Origin: Mycobacterium shimoidei
GTDB lineage: Bacteria > Actinomycetota > Actinomycetes > Mycobacteriales > Mycobacteriaceae
Length of the DNA: 64,000 bases
Assembly (NCBI GenBank): GCA_002101905.1
Contig: LQPU01000028.1
Span: 62,001-126,000 of the forward strand
Reading direction: 5' to 3'
Shown: positions 16,084-29,423 of the stretch, one piece after another
Layout of the letters: every line of letters begins with the position of its first letter
Numbering within the stretch: the stretch's first letter is position 1
Notes under the pieces: generated by a model
What the model saw: only the letters and a program-made list of their open reading frames with translations
The model's database searches: none
What the model was told of the DNA's origin: nothing
Position numbers and translations under genes: made by a program

Positions 16084-16140
16084 CGAGATCGACGTTAGCG
16101 GGCCGTCCAGTCGAATTTTTCCGCGCTGACGTCGATCTCG
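16084..16140. repeat. 17-bp inverted repeat between gatA and pfkA
   Basis: CGAGATCGACGTTAGCG (16084-16100) pairs with CGCTGACGTCGATCTCG (16124-16140), 16 of 17 positions being Watson-Crick and the other a G-T pair, around a 23-base loop containing TCGAATTTTT. It begins 12 bases past the gatA stop, so it may terminate gatA transcription, act in the pfkA leader, or be a copy of a dispersed palindromic element. Confidence 0.65.
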
Positions 16141-16152
16141 ACGCGCAAATCC

Positions 16153-17633
<1,481 letters not shown>

Positions 17634-17637
<4 letters not shown>

Positions 17638-17933
17638 TGCTCTTCCCCGAGGATCTGCGGGACAGCAAAACGGCCGTCGACGGCCTCGGGAGCCTGGTCG
17701 AGTGCCTGTTGCTGTGTCAGGCACGGCCCGATCTCGTCGGGCCGGGTGACGTTGACGTCCTTCAGCGGGTTGTCGGTTGCTTCCACGCCGGTGACGTCGA
17801 CGGCCTGGATCTGGCTGACGTGGGTCAAGATCGCGTCGAGTTGGCCGGCGAAGTTGTCCAATTCTGCGTCGGTCAATGCCAACCGGGCCAGCCGGGCCAG
17901 GTGGGCCACCTCGTCGCGGGAGATCTGGGACAC
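17634..17933 (-). CDS. gatC: Aspartyl/glutamyl-tRNA amidotransferase subunit C
   Basis: The 99-residue GatC stabilises the GatA-GatB complex. Features are [22 protein letters not shown] and a C-terminal LPEI-type segment near [11 protein letters not shown]. The GTG at 17933 matches the usual length; further upstream codons would extend into the ACT-protein promoter. The gatC-gatA overlap shows coupled translation. Confidence 0.94.
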
Positions 17934-18001
17934 GAGGCAAAAGCCTAATGGGCAGCCCAATGGCCGTCGAAATGCCGCAGCCTGCCCGCTGTGCAAAAGT
18001 G

Positions 18002-18667
18002 ATGCGCGTGGCTTCATATCTGCTGCGAGTCCAGCTCGCCGACCGACCGGGCAGCCTGGGCTCGCTGGCCGTGGCGCTGGGCTCGGTGGGCGCCGACATC
18101 CTGTCGCTGGACGTGGTGGAGCGCGGAGCCGGCTACGCGATCGACGACCTGGTGGTCGAAATGCCGCCGAAGGCGATGCCCGACGCGTTGATCACCGCGG
18201 CCGAGGCCCTCAACGGGGTGCGGGTGGACAGCTTGCGACCGCATACCGGGCTGCTGGAAGCGCACCGAGAACTGGAACTCATTGACCGCGTGGCCGCCGC
18301 TGGCGGTATAACGGCGAAGCTGAAGGTGCTGGTCAACGAGGCCCCCCGGGTGCTGCGGGTCGGCTGGTGCTCGGTGTTGCGCGGCACCGACGGCAAGATC
18401 AAGCGCGTCGCCGGCAGCCCGGGCGCTCCGGAAACCGGGCTGAAGGACGTGCCGTGGATGCCGATCCCGCAGGCTACTGCCCTGGACGGCGCCGGCGAGT
18501 GGGTGCCGAAGGTGTGGCGCGATATGGACACCACCCTGGCCGCCGCCCCGCTGGGCGCATCGGACACCGCGGTGCTGCTCGGACGGCCCGGCGGCCCGGA
18601 GTTCCGGCCCTCAGAGGTCGCGCGGCTGGGTTATTTGGCCGGGATCGTGGCGACGTTGCTGCACTGA
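18002..18667 (+). CDS. ACT-domain protein (Rv3013-like)
   Basis: The 221-residue protein starts [21 protein letters not shown], an N-terminal ACT domain (about residues 1-75) that normally binds an amino acid, followed by a second region ending [20 protein letters not shown]. It lacks a catalytic domain, so an amino-acid-sensing role is inferred. ATG 18002 is used; GTG 18008 is almost equally good. It is divergent from gatC and convergent with ligA, whose stop is the next base. Confidence 0.82.
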   Translation: MRVASYLLRVQLADRPGSLGSLAVALGSVGADILSLDVVERGAGYAIDDLVVEMPPKAMPDALITAAEALNGVRVDSLRPHTGLLEAHRELELIDRVAAAGGITAKLKVLVNEAPRVLRVGWCSVLRGTDGKIKRVAGSPGAPETGLKDVPWMPIPQATALDGAGEWVPKVWRDMDTTLAAAPLGASDTAVLLGRPGGPEFRPSEVARLGYLAGIVATLLH

Positions 18668-20755
<2,088 letters not shown>

Positions 20756-20776
20756 CTATCGAAACCCGCCGACAGC

Positions 20777-21097
20777 TCAGTCTTCGACATATGCCCGCAA
20801 ACGCTCGATCGCGGCGTCCCAGCGACGTGACAACTGGGTCAGGTAGTCGCTGGTCTGGGTCAGCGGCTTGGTCTGCAGTGTCCAGATGCGTTCGCGACCG
20901 CGCCGGCTGCTGCTGACCAGTCCGACCGTCTCCAGCAGCTCCAAGTGCTTGGTGGCCGCTTGTCGGGTGACCGAAAGCGCTTGGGTCACTTGGGATGTCG
21001 AACTGGGCCCGCCGTCACAAAGTCGTATCACGATGCGTAGACGGTTGGGGTCGCCGAGCGCATAGAACACCGGAGCCGCGGCGAGTGTCGCCGTCAC
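20777..21097 (-). CDS. ArsR-family repressor, coupled to the SRPBCC gene
   Basis: The 106-residue winged-helix protein has YALGDPNRLRIVIRLCDGG and the recognition helix STSQVTQALSVTRQAATKHL, with no CXC metal site visible, so it is of the metal-independent type often paired with AHSA1/SRPBCC proteins. Its ATG overlaps the SRPBCC stop (ATGA). Two matching palindromes upstream of the SRPBCC gene are the probable binding sites, implying autoregulation. Confidence 0.88.
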   Translation of the reverse strand: MTATLAAAPVFYALGDPNRLRIVIRLCDGGPSSTSQVTQALSVTRQAATKHLELLETVGLVSSSRRGRERIWTLQTKPLTQTSDYLTQLSRRWDAAIERLRAYVED

Positions 21098-21582
21098 ACT
21101 CGTTGCTCCGCGCCCAGATACTTTCGCACCAGTTCGACCTGATGGCCCCAGCCACCGCTGTTGGCCTCGAAGGCCGACGACCGTCGGGGTTCAGCCAGCG
21201 CGTCGAACCCACTCTCGACGATGGTGAGCAGCACCCCGTCGGACGTCTCGGCGAGGGTGAATTCCACCAGCGTCGTGGGCTCGTGGTCGGCATCGGGCTC
21301 GCCCGCGCACGGATGCCAGCGGTATGCCAATTTCGTCCGCGGCTCAACCGCGACGATCTGCCAGGTCGATGTCGTGCCGGCATGCGGCTCTTGAAGTTTG
21401 GCAACCTCGTCGTCGACGGTCGTCGGTGTGATCGTCGCGGTGACCGACGTGCCGGCCACGAACGGTCCGTCGAAGCGGGCCCCGAACCATTGTCCGAACT
21501 GGTCACTGTCGCTGATCGCCCGCCATACCCGGTCCAGCGGCGCACGCAACAGCACTTGCTTTTCGATTCGATCAGTATTCAT
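21094..21582 (-). CDS. SRPBCC (AHSA1-like) protein
   Basis: The 162-residue START-like protein has the typical opening IEKQVLLRAPLDRVWRAISD and SGWGHQ-like end GGWGHQVELVRKYLG. Members bind small hydrophobic ligands. ATG 21582 has AGGAGG six bases upstream, so the TTG two codons earlier is rejected. That ribosome-binding site is inside a palindrome, so a bound repressor could also mask it. It is first in the operon with the ArsR gene. Confidence 0.85.
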   Translation of the reverse strand: MNTDRIEKQVLLRAPLDRVWRAISDSDQFGQWFGARFDGPFVAGTSVTATITPTTVDDEVAKLQEPHAGTTSTWQIVAVEPRTKLAYRWHPCAGEPDADHEPTTLVEFTLAETSDGVLLTIVESGFDALAEPRRSSAFEANSGGWGHQVELVRKYLGAEQRV

Positions 21583-21584
21583 AT

Positions 21585-21600
21585 GCAACCTCCTGGTTGC
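21585..21600. promoter_or_regulatory. ArsR-type operator 1, covering the ribosome-binding site
   Basis: GCAACC-TCCT-GGTTGC is a perfect 6-bp palindrome with a 4-bp spacer, starting 3 bp upstream of the SRPBCC ATG. Read on the minus strand it contains AGGAGG. The same motif recurs at 21631-21646. Confidence 0.75.
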
Positions 21601-21630
21601 CTGTTAGTACAACATGCCTGAGTCGGATAC

Positions 21631-21646
21631 GCAACCCAATGGTTGC
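21631..21646. promoter_or_regulatory. ArsR-type operator 2
   Basis: GCAACC-CAAT-GGTTGC, extended by a flanking C and G at 21630 and 21647, has the same arms and spacer length as operator 1. The centres are 46 bp apart. It sits just past the stop of the MetE-like gene, in the presumed promoter of the SRPBCC-ArsR operon. Confidence 0.78.
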
Positions 21647-21648
21647 GT

Positions 21649-22662
21649 TTAGATCGCGTCCGGGTCGTGGGCGAAGATCTCCGCAGCCTTGCGCGCCAGC
21701 TCGACGGCCGTGCGGGCCCACTCCGGCGTCGCGCCGGCCAGGCCGCAGGCCGGGGTGATTCCGATCCGGTCCCGCAGTTCCGACCGGGCGAATCCGAGCC
21801 GGTCGATCACCGCAACCGCGGCGCCGGCGACCTCGTCCGCCGACGGCGGCCGTGCGGGAGCGGTCGTTGCCAGCACGCCCAGCATGACGGTTCGGCCGGA
21901 GTCGACGAACTCCGCGACACCGTCCAGATCAGCGCCGCGCAGCGTCGCGGCGTCCACCGATATAGCGTCAATACTGCTGCGCTGCAAGATCTTCCATGGC
22001 AGCTCGGATGCACAGCTATGCACCACCACCTCGGTGCCCACAGCGGCCACGCAGCTGTCGAGCAGTGTGATGGCCAGCGCCTCGTCGATCGGGTGCACCG
22101 GGGACAATGCCGTCACCCCGGTCAGCCGCCCCGCCAACGCCGCGGGCAACGATGGTTCGTCGAACTGCACGACGACCGGTGTGTCGAGCCGCCGCGACAC
22201 CTCGACGCGGTGTGCAGCGACCCCTTCGGCCAGTGACGCGGCCAGGTCGCGCACCGCGCCGAGGTCCGTGATGGCGCGATGGCCGTTGCCCAGTTCCAGC
22301 TCTGCGGCCAAGGTGACGGGCCCGGGCGCCTGCACCTTGACCGCACGCCCGCTGCCGCGCAGGCCCGATGTCTCCCAGGCTTCTTCCAGGGCGTCGAGGT
22401 CCTCGTCGAGCAGGCTGATCGCGCGACGGGTGACCGCGCCAGGCCGGGCCGCGACCCGATAGCCGCGCGGCACCGTGTCGATGGCCACGTCGATCAGTAG
22501 TGCGCCGGCGCGGCCGATCGTATCGGCGCCCACTCCCCTGCCGGGCAGCTCGACGATGTGGGCCAGCGCACCAGCCAGTTCCCCGACCACGACCTTCGCC
22601 GCCTGCCGGGCGGCGGTTCCGGGCCACGACCCGGTGCCGCTGGCCGTTGCGAAAGCGCTCAC
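21649..22662 (-). CDS. MetE-like (cobalamin-independent methionine synthase-like) protein, Rv3015c-like
   Basis: The 337-residue protein resembles the C-terminal half of MetE: VQFDEPSLPAAL, VVHSCASELPWKIL, DAISVDAATLRG and a closing GITPACGLAGATPEW, including a zinc-site His-Ser-Cys arrangement. It is too short for full MetE (about 750 residues), so it probably acts on another methyl donor or acceptor. The length matches Rv3015c as I recall it. Confidence 0.82.
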   Translation of the reverse strand: MSAFATASGTGSWPGTAARQAAKVVVGELAGALAHIVELPGRGVGADTIGRAGALLIDVAIDTVPRGYRVAARPGAVTRRAISLLDEDLDALEEAWETSGLRGSGRAVKVQAPGPVTLAAELELGNGHRAITDLGAVRDLAASLAEGVAAHRVEVSRRLDTPVVVQFDEPSLPAALAGRLTGVTALSPVHPIDEALAITLLDSCVAAVGTEVVVHSCASELPWKILQRSSIDAISVDAATLRGADLDGVAEFVDSGRTVMLGVLATTAPARPPSADEVAGAAVAVIDRLGFARSELRDRIGITPACGLAGATPEWARTAVELARKAAEIFAHDPDAI

Positions 22663-22754
22663 CCGCCAACCGTACGGGTCCGACTCCTTTTGACTGTCCG
22701 GCTCCTCCCCATCGCGCTACGCACTCTGCATCGTCACCGGACTAGCCTCGAAGG

Positions 22755-23381
22755 ATGCGGATACCGCCGCGCGCGCTGCTGGTGTGGTGCGCGGTGTTGG
22801 TGAGCGTGGCATGCACCCGGGTGGTCGACGGCGCGGGTGTGCCCGCATTTCCCGGGACGCTGTTGTCCGGTCTGGATGTCGACGCGATTTTGCTCGACCA
22901 GTCGCGGATGCAAGCAATCACCGGTGGCGGCGAGCGCCTGACGATCATCCCGTCGATGGACGGAAAGTCACCGGTGGACATCGACGCGCTCGCCGAGAAT
23001 GCGCCGCCGCAATGCCGGTTCGTCTACGCCGAAACTGTCACGTTCGGACCCGACATCGAACGATTCCACAAGACCACCTTTCAGTACCCGCCGCGCGGCG
23101 GGCTGATCTCGGAGGGCGCCGCCGCCTATCGTGACGCCGATACCGCCCGGCACGCCTTCGATGTCCTGGTGTCGACGGTCGAGAGCTGCTCGAACACGCC
23201 CGACGGGTCAATCTATGTCGGCGACTGGTACGCGGACGCGCAGTCGCTGCACACCCGCCCCGGCAACTGCGGGCGCGATTACCGGCTCAAGTCGATGGTG
23301 TTGATGGAGGTCACGTTCTGCGGCTTCCCAGAGTCGGTGTCCGACACCGTGATTGCTAACATCGCCGCGAATATCCCGTAA
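22755..23381 (+). CDS. lpqA: LpqA-type lipoprotein with PknH-like sensor domain
   Basis: The 208-residue protein has a signal peptide MRIPPRALLVWCAVLVSVAC with lipobox VSVAC and Cys20, then a domain resembling the extracellular PknH_C sensor (QCRFVYAETVTFG, cysteines in CSNTPDG, NCGRDYR and FCGFPES that can form disulfides). It should sit outside the membrane. In M. tuberculosis an ESX/PPE block separates lpqA from mnmA; here the genes are 13 bp apart, convergent. Confidence 0.8.
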   Translation: MRIPPRALLVWCAVLVSVACTRVVDGAGVPAFPGTLLSGLDVDAILLDQSRMQAITGGGERLTIIPSMDGKSPVDIDALAENAPPQCRFVYAETVTFGPDIERFHKTTFQYPPRGGLISEGAAAYRDADTARHAFDVLVSTVESCSNTPDGSIYVGDWYADAQSLHTRPGNCGRDYRLKSMVLMEVTFCGFPESVSDTVIANIAANIP

Positions 23382-23394
23382 CGCACGTTCGGCG

Positions 23395-24468
23395 CTAGGA
23401 CGCGGCGGCGATGGTGGCGCTGCCGATCACCTCGTCGCCGTCGCGATCCGGGCGATACAGCACCAGGGTCTGTCCGGGTGCCACACCGCGCAGCGGAGTG
23501 CGTAACCGCACCACCAGCTCGTCGTCCACCGATTCCGCGACGGCGTCGACGGCTTCGCCGTGCGCGCGCACCTGTACCGTGCACTCGACGGGCCCGGGGA
23601 ACGGTTCGCCCGCGGTGAACACCGGCGTGTGCCCCGTCAGTTCCCACACGTCCAGATCGGCCGCGGTGCCCACCCGCACGGTCCCGGTCTCAGCGTCGAT
23701 GCCCGTCACATAGCGGGGCCGACCGTCGGGGCCAGGACCGGCGATACCCAGGCCTTTGCGCTGCCCGATGGTGAAGCCGTGCACACCGTCGTGCTCGGCC
23801 AGCACGGTTCCCCCGGCGTCGACCACGGGGCCCCTGCGCACGCCGATGCGACTGCCCAGAAACGCCCGGGTATCGCCGGACGGAATGAAGCAGATGTCGT
23901 GGCTGTCCGGCTTGTCCGCCACGGCCAGCCCACGGCGGGACGCTTCGGCACGGATCTGCGGCTTGGGGGTGTCGCCGATCGGGAACGCGGCATGCCGCAG
24001 CTGTTCGGCGGTCAGCACCGCCAGCACATAGGACTGATCCTTGTCCCGGTCCACCGCGCGGCGCAGCCGCCCATCCGACAGCCGGGCATAGTGGCCAGTT
24101 GCGACCGTGTCGAAGCCCAGCGCGAGCGCACGCGCAGCCAGCGCGGAGAACTTGATCCGCTCGTTGCAGCGCACGCACGGGTTGGGCGTTTCACCGCGCG
24201 CATAGGACGACACGAAGTCGTCGATCACGTCCTCTTTGAACTTATCAGCGAAATCCCAGACGTAGAACGGAATCCCGAGTACATCGGCGACCCGGCGAGC
24301 GTCGGCGGCGTCCTCCTTGGAGCAGCAGCCCCGCGAGCCCGTGCGCAACGTGCCGGGTGCGGTCGACAGCGCCAAGTGAACGCCGACCACGTCGTGCCCC
24401 GCGTCGACCATCCTTGCCGCGGCCACCGACGAGTCGACGCCTCCGCTCATGGCGGCCAGGACCTTCAT
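23395..24468 (-). CDS. mnmA: tRNA-specific 2-thiouridylase MnmA
   Basis: The 357-residue enzyme thiolates U34 of Lys, Glu and Gln tRNAs, taking sulfur relayed from IscS. It begins [20 protein letters not shown], the PP-loop, and has [10 protein letters not shown] and GYYVRL-type [11 protein letters not shown], and [15 protein letters not shown]. The ATG overlaps the iscS stop by four bases, so sulfur donor and acceptor are co-translated. Confidence 0.95.
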   Translation of the reverse strand: MKVLAAMSGGVDSSVAAARMVDAGHDVVGVHLALSTAPGTLRTGSRGCCSKEDAADARRVADVLGIPFYVWDFADKFKEDVIDDFVSSYARGETPNPCVRCNERIKFSALAARALALGFDTVATGHYARLSDGRLRRAVDRDKDQSYVLAVLTAEQLRHAAFPIGDTPKPQIRAEASRRGLAVADKPDSHDICFIPSGDTRAFLGSRIGVRRGPVVDAGGTVLAEHDGVHGFTIGQRKGLGIAGPGPDGRPRYVTGIDAETGTVRVGTAADLDVWELTGHTPVFTAGEPFPGPVECTVQVRAHGEAVDAVAESVDDELVVRLRTPLRGVAPGQTLVLYRPDRDGDEVIGSATIAAAS

Positions 24469-25646
24469 CGGGCCACCCCCGCGGCGGCCAGCGCTGCCTG
24501 TCGGGCACGGGCGACCGCGCCCGGCAGCACCCGCAGTGCCGCGTCAACGTCAGCCTCAACGCTGGTGTGCCCCAACGACAGTCGCAACGACCCCCGGGCG
24601 CTGGCCGCGTCCGATCCCATCGCGATCAGCACGTGCGACGGCTGGGCCACGCCGGCCGTGCACGCCGAGCCGGTAGAGCATTCGATTTCATTGGCGTCCA
24701 ACAACATCAACAGCGAATCACCCTCACAACCGGCGAAGGTGAAGTGCGCGTTGCCGGGCAGTCGCGCAGCGCCCCGTGGCCCGTTGAGCCGAACATCGTC
24801 GATCTCTGCCAGCACACCGGTGATCAGCCGGTCACGCAGGGCACGCAGACGCGTGCTGTTGGCCTCCAGTGCGTCGACGGCGATCTGTATCGCCGTGGCC
24901 ATGCCGACTGCACCAGCAACATCCGGTGTGCCGGAACGGATGTCGCGTTCCTGCCCACCACCGTGTGAGATGGGGACACAGTCGACGTCACGCCGTAGCA
25001 GCAATGCCCCCACACCAGGCGGTCCGCCGAACTTGTGGGCCGTCACACTCATCGCCGACAGTCCGCTGGCAGCGAAATCGACCGGCAGCTGACCCACCGC
25101 CTGAACAGCATCGCTGTGCATCGGAACGTCGAATTCGGCTGCGATCGCGGCAAGTTCGGCGATCGGCATGATGGTGCCCACTTCGTTGTTGGCCCACATC
25201 ACCGACACCAGCGCGACGTCGTCATGCTCGCGCAACGCATCGCGCAATGTGCTGGGCGACACGAAGCCCTCGGCGTCGACAGGCAGCCAGGTCACCTCGG
25301 CGCCTTCGTGATCGGCAAGCCAGGTGACCGCATCCAGCACCGCGTGATGCTCGACGGCGGTGGTGACGATACGGCGGTGGCGCGGCTCGGCGTCGCGGCG
25401 CGCCCAGTAGATGCCCTTGACGGCCAGGTTGTCGCTCTCGGTGCCGCCCGCGGTGAAGATCACCTCGGAGGGCCGCGCCCCCAGCTTGGCCGCGATCAGT
25501 TCGCGAGACTCCTCCATCCGGCGCCGCGCGGCGCGGCCGGCGGTGTGCAGCGAGGAGGCATTGCCCACGGTGCGCAGCACAGCCGTCATCGCCTCGACGG
25601 CAGCTGGGTGCATCGGGGTGGTGGCGGCGTGATCGAGGTAGGCCAT
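24465..25646 (-). CDS. iscS: Cysteine desulfurase IscS
   Basis: The 393-residue PLP enzyme has [10 protein letters not shown] at the N-terminus, the Schiff-base Lys in [35 protein letters not shown], and the active-site cysteine loop [10 protein letters not shown]. It releases sulfur from cysteine for thiolation and Fe-S assembly. ATG 25646 gives the length of the M. tuberculosis protein; the longer reading to 25775 is rejected. It overlaps mnmA. Confidence 0.95.
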   Translation of the reverse strand: MAYLDHAATTPMHPAAVEAMTAVLRTVGNASSLHTAGRAARRRMEESRELIAAKLGARPSEVIFTAGGTESDNLAVKGIYWARRDAEPRHRRIVTTAVEHHAVLDAVTWLADHEGAEVTWLPVDAEGFVSPSTLRDALREHDDVALVSVMWANNEVGTIMPIAELAAIAAEFDVPMHSDAVQAVGQLPVDFAASGLSAMSVTAHKFGGPPGVGALLLRRDVDCVPISHGGGQERDIRSGTPDVAGAVGMATAIQIAVDALEANSTRLRALRDRLITGVLAEIDDVRLNGPRGAARLPGNAHFTFAGCEGDSLLMLLDANEIECSTGSACTAGVAQPSHVLIAMGSDAASARGSLRLSLGHTSVEADVDAALRVLPGAVARARQAALAAAGVAR

Positions 25647-25795
25647 AACCTGGCCAGGATACCGGGGCTGGACGATGCCAGCACAGGTGCGGTGCTGGTC
25701 AGCTAACTGGCACGTGCCGATGCACCGCAGCTGACGATGCTGCAGCGAACAGGCGCATCGTTGCCTGGGCGGCAAAATTGGTCCAGTATTCAGCC

Positions 25796-27586
25796 GTGGC
25801 TAATCTCGACGGCACAGCATTCGATCCCGCCGCGCTGCGCGCCAAATACGCCCGGGAACGCCAGCGGCGGTTGCGGCCGGACGGGATCGATCAGTATGTG
25901 GAAATCGCCGGCGCTTTCGCCCGCTTCGGCGACGATCCCTGGGCCGACCCCGACTTTGAGCGCGACCCCATCACCGATATGGTCGATGTCGCGGTGGTGG
26001 GTGCCGGTTTCGGCGGTCTGCTCATCGGCGCCCGATTGAAGCAACTCGGCATCGACGATGTGCGGTTGATCGACAAGGCCGCGGACGTCGGTGGGACCTG
26101 GTACTGGAACCGCTATCCCGGAATCGCCTGCGATGTCGAGTCTTACGTCTACATGCCGTTGCTCGAAGAGCTCGGTTACATCCCGACCGAGAAGTACGCC
26201 AAGGGCGAGGAGATCTTCGCGCATTGCCGCCGGGTCGCCGAACACTACGACCTCTACCGCAACGCGTGCCTACAAACCGAGGTACGCGAAATTCGCTGGG
26301 ATGCTGATCAATCCCGGTGGCTGATCTCCACCGATCGCGGTGATGCAATTCATGCCCGGTTCGTGGCGATGGCCAACGGATACCTGCAGAAGCCGAAGCT
26401 GCCCGGCATTCCGGGCATCACCAGCTTCGGCGGACATGCGTTCCACACCAGCCGCTGGGATTACCAGTACACCGGCGATGACTTGGCCAAGCTGGCCGAC
26501 AAGCGGGTGGGCATCGTCGGGACCGGTGCCACCGCCATTCAGTGCGTGCCACGGCTGGCCGAATCCGCGCAGCATTTGTTCGTCTTTCAGCGCACGCCCT
26601 CGACCGTCGACGTGCGGGCCAACCGGCCGACCGACCCACAGTGGGCGGCCGCGCTGGAACCGGGCTGGCAGCAGCGTCGTATCGAGAACTTCCAGATCCT
26701 CACGGCCGGAGGGCAATCCGACGAAGACCTGGTCGACGACGCCTGGACCAGCCTCACCAAGAAGATGCCGATCGTGAACGCCGACGGGCCGAACGCAGCT
26801 GAGCTGGCCGACTTCGCGAAGATGGAGGAGATCCGCGCCCGCGTCGACGCGTTGGTGGCTGACCCCGCCACCGCCGAAGCGCTCAAGCCGTGGTACGGGT
26901 ATTACTGCAAGCGGCCGTGTTTCCACGACGAGTATCTGCAGGCATTCAACCGCGACAACGTCACGCTGGTCGACACCCGTGGCCGCGGCGTCGAGCAGAT
27001 CAACCACAACGGTGTCGTCGTCGACGGTGTCGAATACCCGTTGGACTGCCTGATTTTCGCGACCGGGTTCGAGGTCGGCACCGACTACCGACAGCGCACG
27101 GGTTTCGAGGTCATCGGGCGCGGCGATCGCACCCTCACGGACAAGTGGGCCGACGGCGTGCGCACAATGCATGGACTGCACGTCAACGGCTTTCCGAACT
27201 GCTTCATCGAAAGCATCGCCCAGTCCGGCTTTACGGTGAACTTCCCCTACCTGATCGATACCCAGTCCCGCCACGTCGCCTGGATCATCGCCTGGGCGTT
27301 GCGCAACGGCGCCACGGAGGTGGAAGCGACGGCGGATGCGGAAGCCGGGTGGGTCGACCAAGTCGTGGCGCGCTCGAGCGTGATCGCCGGACGGCGCGAG
27401 GCCTGCACCCCTGGGTATTACAACCGCGAAGGCCAGGCGAACGCCAGGCTGAACCGGGACAGCTTCTTCTTCGGCAGTCCCACCGAATACGCCGATATCC
27501 TCGAAGCCTGGCGGGCCGCCGGCACATTCGACGGGTTCGAGATCAAGTCATCGGCGCTGACCCCGCCGGCCGCGCCGACCCCCTGA
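25796..27586 (+). CDS. Baeyer-Villiger flavin monooxygenase, long type
   Basis: The protein of about 596 residues has an N-terminal extension of about 60 residues, then FAD-binding [12 protein letters not shown], the Baeyer-Villiger fingerprint [12 protein letters not shown] (FxGxxxHxxxWD form), and the NADPH site [15 protein letters not shown]. Such enzymes insert oxygen next to a ketone using NADPH. GTG 25796 is used; TTG 25778 would add six residues. It replaces the acyltransferase genes I recall at this position in M. tuberculosis. Confidence 0.85.
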   Translation: MANLDGTAFDPAALRAKYARERQRRLRPDGIDQYVEIAGAFARFGDDPWADPDFERDPITDMVDVAVVGAGFGGLLIGARLKQLGIDDVRLIDKAADVGGTWYWNRYPGIACDVESYVYMPLLEELGYIPTEKYAKGEEIFAHCRRVAEHYDLYRNACLQTEVREIRWDADQSRWLISTDRGDAIHARFVAMANGYLQKPKLPGIPGITSFGGHAFHTSRWDYQYTGDDLAKLADKRVGIVGTGATAIQCVPRLAESAQHLFVFQRTPSTVDVRANRPTDPQWAAALEPGWQQRRIENFQILTAGGQSDEDLVDDAWTSLTKKMPIVNADGPNAAELADFAKMEEIRARVDALVADPATAEALKPWYGYYCKRPCFHDEYLQAFNRDNVTLVDTRGRGVEQINHNGVVVDGVEYPLDCLIFATGFEVGTDYRQRTGFEVIGRGDRTLTDKWADGVRTMHGLHVNGFPNCFIESIAQSGFTVNFPYLIDTQSRHVAWIIAWALRNGATEVEATADAEAGWVDQVVARSSVIAGRREACTPGYYNREGQANARLNRDSFFFGSPTEYADILEAWRAAGTFDGFEIKSSALTPPAAPTP

Positions 27587-27593
27587 CAGCCCC

Positions 27594-28337
27594 TTAGTGC
27601 GCGGCGAGCCAGTCTTCGAACCGGGTCGATCCCAGCGCAGCACCGTCGCCGGTGACGAGGCTGTCCTCCGCTATCGACGTGCCGAAGTAGCGGGCCGACG
27701 AATCGACGACCACCGGAATGCTCGCACCCTGGTGGGCCACAACCAAATTCGCCAGGTCGGCGAACCGCAGCTTTTCGGGTCCACCGATTTCAACCACGCC
27801 GTTGACGGGCTCACCCGCAGCGGCGCGTGCCACTTCCGCGGACACCTCGGCCGCGACGATCGGCTGAATCGGGCCGTCGGGTGCCCGCACCTCGTCGCCG
27901 ACCGTCAACGAGCCGACGATGCCTTCGGCGAACTCGTGAAACTGGGTGGCACGAACGATGGTGTACGGCAGCCCGGATTCGGCGATGATCCGTTCTTGAA
28001 CGGCTTTGGCGCGCATGTAGCCGCTTTCGGGAAGCCCGTCGCAATTCACGATGGACAGCGCGACGTAGTGACCCACGTTCGCCGACTTGGCCGCATTCAC
28101 AAGGTTGTTCGTTGCTGTGGTGAAAAACTCCATCACCGGGTCATCGTCGAACGACGGCGAGTTGAGTACGTCGACGAGCACGTCGGCGCCGGACAGCGCC
28201 TCCGCAAGGCCCGCCCCGGTCAGCACGTCTACACCCGAGCTGCGCGAGGCGGCGACAGACTGGTGCCCCGCCTCGTTCAGCGATGCGACCACCGCGCTGC
28301 CGATCAGGCCGGTGGCTCCCATCACCGTGATTTTCAT
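27594..28337 (-). CDS. NmrA-like NAD(P)-binding protein
   Basis: The 247-residue protein starts MKITVMGATGLIGSAVVASL, a Rossmann nucleotide site, and has the NmrA/NAD(P)H-binding pattern HYVALSIVNCDGLPESGYMRAK and TIVRATQFHEFAEG, with no Tyr-X3-Lys catalytic motif of classical SDRs. It is probably a redox-sensing or oxidoreductase protein of unknown substrate. It is convergent with the monooxygenase, seven bases away. Confidence 0.82.
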   Translation of the reverse strand: MKITVMGATGLIGSAVVASLNEAGHQSVAASRSSGVDVLTGAGLAEALSGADVLVDVLNSPSFDDDPVMEFFTTATNNLVNAAKSANVGHYVALSIVNCDGLPESGYMRAKAVQERIIAESGLPYTIVRATQFHEFAEGIVGSLTVGDEVRAPDGPIQPIVAAEVSAEVARAAAGEPVNGVVEIGGPEKLRFADLANLVVAHQGASIPVVVDSSARYFGTSIAEDSLVTGDGAALGSTRFEDWLAAH

Positions 28338-28375
28338 TGCGCCAGCACCTTTCTCATGTAGGCGACCAGACGCAA

Positions 28376-28408
28376 AAGCCCCTCACTTCGGGACGAAATG
28401 AGGGGCTT
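28376..28408 (-). terminator. Rho-independent terminator of fixA-fixB
   Basis: AAGCCCCTCA and TGAGGGGCTT form a perfect 10-bp stem with a 13-base loop. Read on the minus strand the stem is followed by a T run (CTTTTG), and it lies about 25-58 bases past the fixB stop, fitting an intrinsic terminator. Confidence 0.85.
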
Positions 28409-28433
28409 CTACGACTGCTCGCGCCAAACAACA

Positions 28434-29390
28434 TCAGCCCTTGCGGGCCTTGACCGCCTCGGTCAATTGCGGGGCCACCTTGAACAGGTCGCCCACCACG
28501 CCGTAGTCGGCGATCTCGAAGATCGGCGCCTCTTCGTCCTTGTTGACGGCGACGATGGTCTTCGAGGTCTGCATGCCGGCGCGGTGCTGGATGGCGCCGG
28601 AGATGCCCAACGCGATGTAGAGCTGCGGCGACACCGTCTTGCCGGTCTGTCCGACCTGGAACTGGCCGGGGTAGTAACCGGAGTCCACCGCGGCGCGCGA
28701 CGCACCGACCGCGGCGCCCAATGAGTCGGCCAATTCCTCGACCACGCGGAAGTTCTCGGCACTGCCCACGCCACGGCCACCGGAGACCACGATGCTGGCC
28801 TCGGTGAGCTCGGGACGGTCACCGGCGACTGCGGGTTGACGGGAGGTGACCTTGGCCGCGTTTTCGGCAGGCTCGGGAACCTCGACGGTGACCTGCTCGC
28901 CCGCACCCTCGGCCGGTTCGGCGTCGATCGCGCCGGCCCGCACGGTGATCACCGGGGTGTCGCCGACGGCCTGCGCCTCGACGGTGAACGCGCCGCCGAA
29001 GATGGAGTGGGTTGCCTTGCCGCCTTCCTTCACCTCGACCACGTCGACCAGCAGCCCGGAACCGATCCGGGCGGCCAGCCGGCCGGCGATTTCCTTACCG
29101 TCGGCGCTGGCGGCCAGCAGCACAGCGGCCGGGGCGGCCGACTCGGCCAGTGCGGCCAGCACGTCGACCTGCGGAGTGATCAGGTAGTTTTCGACGCTGT
29201 CCGACTCGGCGACGTAGATCTTGGCGGCACCGGCCGCCTTGAGCCCGTCCACCAGCGGCGCTGCGGTGCCCGGCGTGCCGACCACGACGGCGGCCGGCTC
29301 ACCCAATACCCGGGCGGCGGTGATCAATTCGGAGGTGACCTTCTTCAGGGCACCTTCAGCGTGCTCGACGAGCACCAGTACTTCAGCCAT
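28434..29390 (-). CDS. fixB: Electron transfer flavoprotein alpha subunit
   Basis: The 318-residue EtfA carries FAD in its C-terminal domain, where [36 protein letters not shown] and [15 protein letters not shown] are visible. With FixA it passes electrons from acyl-CoA dehydrogenases to the respiratory chain. It follows fixA on the same strand, 33 bp away, and a terminator follows it. Confidence 0.95.
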   Translation of the reverse strand: MAEVLVLVEHAEGALKKVTSELITAARVLGEPAAVVVGTPGTAAPLVDGLKAAGAAKIYVAESDSVENYLITPQVDVLAALAESAAPAAVLLAASADGKEIAGRLAARIGSGLLVDVVEVKEGGKATHSIFGGAFTVEAQAVGDTPVITVRAGAIDAEPAEGAGEQVTVEVPEPAENAAKVTSRQPAVAGDRPELTEASIVVSGGRGVGSAENFRVVEELADSLGAAVGASRAAVDSGYYPGQFQVGQTGKTVSPQLYIALGISGAIQHRAGMQTSKTIVAVNKDEEAPIFEIADYGVVGDLFKVAPQLTEAVKARKG

Positions 29391-29423
29391 GGTTTATCCG
29401 TTCTGGTGTTTGAAAGGGAAGTT

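Noticed and set aside
23560..25092. 510-codon reading frame on the plus strand
   Set aside because: It is antisense to mnmA and iscS, both of which are clearly real.
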